NCBI GenBank assembly: GCA_947503775.1
Contig: CANNFE010000003.1
Coordinates: 102,501-166,500, forward strand
DNA: 64,000 nucleotides
Source of the DNA: an uncultured Paracoccaceae bacterium
GTDB lineage: Bacteria > Pseudomonadota > Alphaproteobacteria > Rhodobacterales > Rhodobacteraceae
Direction: 5' to 3'
Every line of letters starts with the position of its first letter. Within the stretch, counting starts at the first letter, position 1. The position numbers and the translations under genes were made by a program. Of the stretch, positions 61,150 through 64,000 are shown one piece after another. Under the pieces are notes generated by a model. The model had not been told where the DNA came from. It worked only from the letters and a program-made list of their open reading frames with translations, and did no database searches.

Positions 61150-61251
61150 ATCAAGGATTTATCGACGCGTGCGGATAAGCGTTTTGTAAAAACGCGATCC
61201 GGCACCCGGTCGCAATTGAAATATGACGCCCGCCCCTTGGCGGGCGTTTTT
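61141..61251 (+). terminator. Three hairpins after rpsO, the last a terminator
   Basis: CGTCGATAAAT / ATTTATCGACG (61141-61151, 61157-61167) overlaps the rpsO stop. GCGTTTT / AAAACGC (61179-61185, 61189-61195) follows. ACGCCCGCC / GGCGGGCGT (61226-61234, 61239-61247) ends in TTTTT. The first two are candidates for ribonuclease processing or pausing; the third is a clear rho-independent terminator. Confidence 0.85.
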
Positions 61252-61322
61252 GCGTCCGGGGCCTCGCACGCCCTTGCGTCCTTTCCGCCAAGCAGGGATG
61301 GTTGCTTTGAGAGGATCCCGCC

Positions 61323-61643
61323 ATGCATAAAGCGACCAAGCTGGTCATCATCACCGAACGCATCCTGCTCGAGGAGGTGACGTCGCTCATCGATGAGATG
61401 GGCGCGACCGGCTACACCTATAGCAGCGTGGGCGGCAAAGGCAGTCGCGGCAAACGTTCACAGATGCGCGCGCAGGTCTCGGGCGTGACGACGAATGTGA
61501 AGATCGAGGTGATCGTCTCGGGCCACGACATCGCCGATGCCATTGCCGAGGCGCTGGCCGAGCGGTTCTTCGAGAATTACTCCGGCATCGTCTATGTCGA
61601 ACCGGTCGAGATCCTGCGCCCAACCAAGTTCAAGGTGAACTGA
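61323..61643 (+). CDS. SbtB-type PII-like protein
   Basis: This 106-residue protein has the PII ferredoxin-like fold (KLVIITERILLEEVTSLIDE, MGATGYTYSSVGGKGSRGKR as T-loop, and IVYVEPVEILRPTKFKVN). It matches SbtB, the PII-like regulator of the bicarbonate transporter SbtA, which binds adenyl nucleotides including cAMP. The C-terminal Cys-x-Pro-x-x-Cys R-loop of cyanobacterial SbtB is absent. It is convergent with sbtA, and their 3' ends overlap by 14 bp, so each mRNA is antisense to the other's end. Confidence 0.88.
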   Translation: MHKATKLVIITERILLEEVTSLIDEMGATGYTYSSVGGKGSRGKRSQMRAQVSGVTTNVKIEVIVSGHDIADAIAEALAERFFENYSGIVYVEPVEILRPTKFKVN

Positions 61644-62631
61644 ACACCACCTGCGCCAGTGCGATGAAAAGCGGGATGCATACGCCGATCGCAATGGGTG
61701 TGCCGACACTGGTCGAGGATCCGATATAGGCGGAGGGATTGGCTTTCGGGATGCCCGCCCGGAGCGTCGGAGGCCCCGAGATGTCCGACGAGGACGCGGC
61801 CAGTAGCGCAAGCAGCACGACCCCGCCGGGGCTGAAGCCGGTCGCCATGTTCAGCAGATAGCCGATCCCGAAGGCCAGAAAGCCGTGGGCGATGGGCGCG
61901 AAAAAGGCGTAGACGGCGTACCAATGCGCAACGCGGCGCAGCTCGGCCAGGCGCTGCCAGGCTTCGATCCCCATGACCAGCATCAGGACGGTCAGAAGGC
62001 CGCGGAAAAGCGGGTCATAGAAGCTCTCGAACACCTGCTCAGGCCGTGTGAGAAGCCCTAGAAGCAAGCCCAACAGCAAAGCTGAGAGGGCTGAGCCGCG
62101 CAGGCTGTCCTTGACGATCATCCAGGGCGTGATTCGGCGCTTTGCGTCCTTGGCCTCGCCCATCCCGGCCAGCACGATGGCGAGGATCAGCGCCGGGATG
62201 TCCATGAACGGATAGAGCGCGGGCACCCAGGCCTCGTAGTCCATCCCCTCGATTTCGAGCGCGACCATGGCGGCGCCGAGGGTCGAAGCGCTGACCGCGC
62301 CGAAAAGGCCCGCCGTCGCGATGGCATCGGCGCGGGCGATCCCCGGCAGCCAGGAAAGGACCACCATGCCGATGAGAACGATCATGACGCCGATCCCCAT
62401 CGCGGCCAGGGCAGGCAGGATGATGTCGGCGGGATCGCTTTCGCGAATCGTCATCCCGCCGTTCAGGCCGATCCGCATGAGCAGCATGAAGACGGCGAAC
62501 TGGTAGACCGCATCAGGGATGGTGAGCCGAGAGCCCATGGCGGCGATGAACATGCCGCCCAGAAGGAAGGCGAGAGATGGCGACTGGAACTGACCGAGGA
62601 CGCGCAGGAGAAAGTCGGCAATCAGATCCAT
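61630..62631 (-). CDS. SbtA-type sodium-dependent bicarbonate permease
   Basis: This 333-residue membrane protein has about ten helices and the SbtA (DUF897) motifs LLMRIGLNGGMTIRES, TAGLFGAVSASTLGAAMVAL and SSSDISGPPTLRAG. It imports bicarbonate with Na+ and is controlled by SbtB. The start at 62631 has AAGGACC about seven bases upstream. In a Rhodobacterales that may not fix CO2, it could supply carboxylases (inference). Its 3' end overlaps that of sbtB by 14 bp. Confidence 0.92.
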   Translation of the reverse strand: MDLIADFLLRVLGQFQSPSLAFLLGGMFIAAMGSRLTIPDAVYQFAVFMLLMRIGLNGGMTIRESDPADIILPALAAMGIGVMIVLIGMVVLSWLPGIARADAIATAGLFGAVSASTLGAAMVALEIEGMDYEAWVPALYPFMDIPALILAIVLAGMGEAKDAKRRITPWMIVKDSLRGSALSALLLGLLLGLLTRPEQVFESFYDPLFRGLLTVLMLVMGIEAWQRLAELRRVAHWYAVYAFFAPIAHGFLAFGIGYLLNMATGFSPGGVVLLALLAASSSDISGPPTLRAGIPKANPSAYIGSSTSVGTPIAIGVCIPLFIALAQVVFSSP

Positions 62632-62694
62632 GGCAGGTCCTTCTGTTGTCGCCGACTTAATCCGCACGAGCGGGCGGGAACAATGGGGTGCGGG

Positions 62695-62770
62695 CAAAAT
62701 CTTCTAGAAGATTTTGGGGCTCAAATCCTTCTGGAAGGATTTGCCTTGAAGAATTTTCTAGAAAATTCTT
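62695..62770. repeat. Three phased 22-bp palindromes between sbtA and the MFS gene
   Basis: Palindromes at 62695-62716, 62722-62743 and 62749-62770 have 10-base arms around a TA or TG centre and share the core TTCTNGAA. Their centres are exactly 27 bp apart. Arm changes in one copy are matched by the opposite arm (CAAAATCTTC, CAAATCCTTC, AAGAATTTTC). They lie in the 188-bp divergent interval between the sbtA start and the MFS start. Confidence 0.95.
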
Positions 62771-62819
62771 GCTCGATTGCCGCTTTCGTCTCGCCTTGGC
62801 TTCGGCCATCAGATTGACC

Positions 62820-64000
62820 ATGTCCGACTATGGCCGCCCATTTCTTTTGTCCCTAACCGTCGTGGCCCTCTTTGCGGCGGCGCAGACCATCCTGTGGTTC
62901 ACGTTGCCTCTGCTGGCCTTCGATCTGAACGAGGCGGGGGTGGATCTGTCGCTGATCCGGGGCGCGGCCTTCGTGCCGAACATTGTCTTTGCGGTCTTTA
63001 TCGGTGTTCTGAACGACCGGATCCGCAAGCGGGTGAGCTTCCGGCTTTATTCGGCACTGCTGCTGGTCGCGCTCGGAGCGCTATGGCTGGGGGTGCGGAC
63101 CGGGCAGATCTCGATTCCGGCGCTGGTTCTGTTCATGATCGTCTTCAACGGGATCGGTTATGCACTGGGCAATGCGCATATGACGCTGATCCGGCTGACG
63201 GTGGAGAAAGAGCGCCTGTCGGATGCCACCGCTCTGGTGAGCGGGATCTTTGCCACGATCGGGACCGTGGGTCCGGCGGTCGGCGGGTTTGCGCTGCTCT
63301 GGCTTGGGCATGAGGGCGTGATCGGTGGTCTGTGTCTTGCCATGGCGCTGGGCTGCGTCGCGGCGGCGGCGGTCGCACCGGACGAGAGGCTGCCGCAGCC
63401 CGCGCGGTTCTGGCCGTCGCTGGCCGAAGGCTGGCAGGTCTTTCGCGCCAACCGCGAGCTGGTGATGATGACCGCCGTCATCGTCCTGACAAATGCCGCA
63501 GAAGGGGCGTTCAGCGTTGCGCTTTTGCTCAAGCTGAAGGCCGAGCTGAGCCTCGATCCGTCGCGGATCGGGGTCGTGATCGCCTGCGCCGGAGCGGGGT
63601 CGATGATCGCCTCCGTTCATGCGGCCAAGATCCGGCGGCGGCTGGGCTATCGCTTTGCCTTCTTCTGGCCGATCTGGATGCTGGCGCTGGGCTATCTCGC
63701 AGTTGCCGCCAGCGAGACCTTCCTGATCTTGTGTGCGCTGAGTTTCGTGATCGGAGCGCTGACTCTGTTCTTCGACGTGGGGATCTGGTCCTACCGGCAC
63801 GAGACCGTGGAGGCCGCGCATATGGGGCGCGTGGCAGGGATCACCGGGGCGATCTTCAAGATCGGGATGCCGCCGATCATCCTGCTGACCGGGCTGCTGT
63901 CTGATATCGGCTGGCTGAGCCAGGCCTTCATCATGGCCGCCGGGATCAATGCGATCGCCGCGCTTTTCCTCGTCTTTGTCGCGGGGTGGGGCTGGCCCCG
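62820..64000 (+). CDS. Major facilitator superfamily transporter (partial, runs off the window)
   Basis: The frame from ATG 62820 is open to the window end (393 codons) and encodes a membrane protein with about ten to twelve helices. It begins MSDYGRPFLLSLTVVALFAA. MFS features are visible: the loop after helix 2 with NDRIRKRVSFR, and GTVGPAVGGFALLWLG. The C-terminus lies outside. The start has no strong ribosome site, so an in-frame alternative is possible. The closest general type is a drug/enterobactin-like exporter, but the substrate is unknown. It is divergent from sbtA across the triple palindromes. Confidence 0.88.
   Translation, partial: MSDYGRPFLLSLTVVALFAAAQTILWFTLPLLAFDLNEAGVDLSLIRGAAFVPNIVFAVFIGVLNDRIRKRVSFRLYSALLLVALGALWLGVRTGQISIPALVLFMIVFNGIGYALGNAHMTLIRLTVEKERLSDATALVSGIFATIGTVGPAVGGFALLWLGHEGVIGGLCLAMALGCVAAAAVAPDERLPQPARFWPSLAEGWQVFRANRELVMMTAVIVLTNAAEGAFSVALLLKLKAELSLDPSRIGVVIACAGAGSMIASVHAAKIRRRLGYRFAFFWPIWMLALGYLAVAASETFLILCALSFVIGALTLFFDVGIWSYRHETVEAAHMGRVAGITGAIFKIGMPPIILLTGLLSDIGWLSQAFIMAAGINAIAALFLVFVAGWGWP

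Overview
The window is a dense, high-GC stretch of a chromosome from an alphaproteobacterium of the order Rhodobacterales (Rhodobacter/Roseobacter type). The sequence supports this in several ways: an rpoE-chrR pair divergent from an amine oxidase/DUF1365 operon, a GTTC-N7-GTTC (alphaproteobacterial) LexA box before dinB, the order rsmB-heparinase-purH-lspA-DUF3035-M16-M16, a 41-residue rpmJ, and intercistronic GC-rich repeats. No species can be named. There is no phage, insertion sequence, plasmid module or CRISPR array. Most genes are core or metabolic, and the novelty lies mainly in intergenic DNA and a few unusual proteins.

Layout. 0-9 kb: msrQ (cut by the window edge)-msrP, an FMN glutamate-synthase-like protein, a secreted fasciclin protein, a low-GC islet (small lipoprotein plus a DUF1993 remnant), clpB behind a heat-shock-like promoter, an acidic membrane-anchored protein, pyrF. 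9-18.6 kb: NfeD/SPFH pair, orphan PAS histidine kinase, a TRAP transporter (dctPQM) preceded by an ArsR-type regulator with twin palindromic operators, a NUDIX hydrolase, and dinB under a LexA box. 18.7-24 kb: tRNA-Val(GAC), rpmJ, an isoquinoline-oxidoreductase-like molybdoenzyme (iorAB), and a catalytically degenerate caspase-like/peptidoglycan-binding protein. 23.6-32.5 kb: one minus-strand operon with a full branched-chain-type ABC importer framed by two acyl-CoA ligases. 32.6-36.6 kb: formate dehydrogenase alpha subunit and a lysine-forming saccharopine dehydrogenase.

36.6-42.6 kb: the singlet-oxygen/organic-peroxide stress module, with sigma-E (rpoE) and its zinc anti-sigma factor chrR divergent from amine oxidase-DUF1365-MFS-SDR. 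42.8-56 kb: rmuC-mutL, the M16 peptidase pair, DUF3035 lipoprotein, lspA, purH, heparinase II/III-like protein, rsmB, sdhAF4, dapB. 56-64 kb: rbfA-DUF2233-truB, DUF1643, a fluoroacetate-dehalogenase-like hydrolase, an RTX protein, rpsO, the sbtB/sbtA bicarbonate-transport pair (convergent and overlapping), and an MFS transporter that runs off the window.

The points most worth a second look are: three perfectly phased palindromes between sbtA and the MFS gene (27-bp period, covarying arms); an 11-bp unit repeated three times at two distant loci; the twin operators of the ArsR regulator; a REP-like element after three different stop codons; the degenerate caspase-like protein; and a dehalogenase that keeps the fluoride-pocket residues. 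I did not find a clearly new multigene defence or mobile system.
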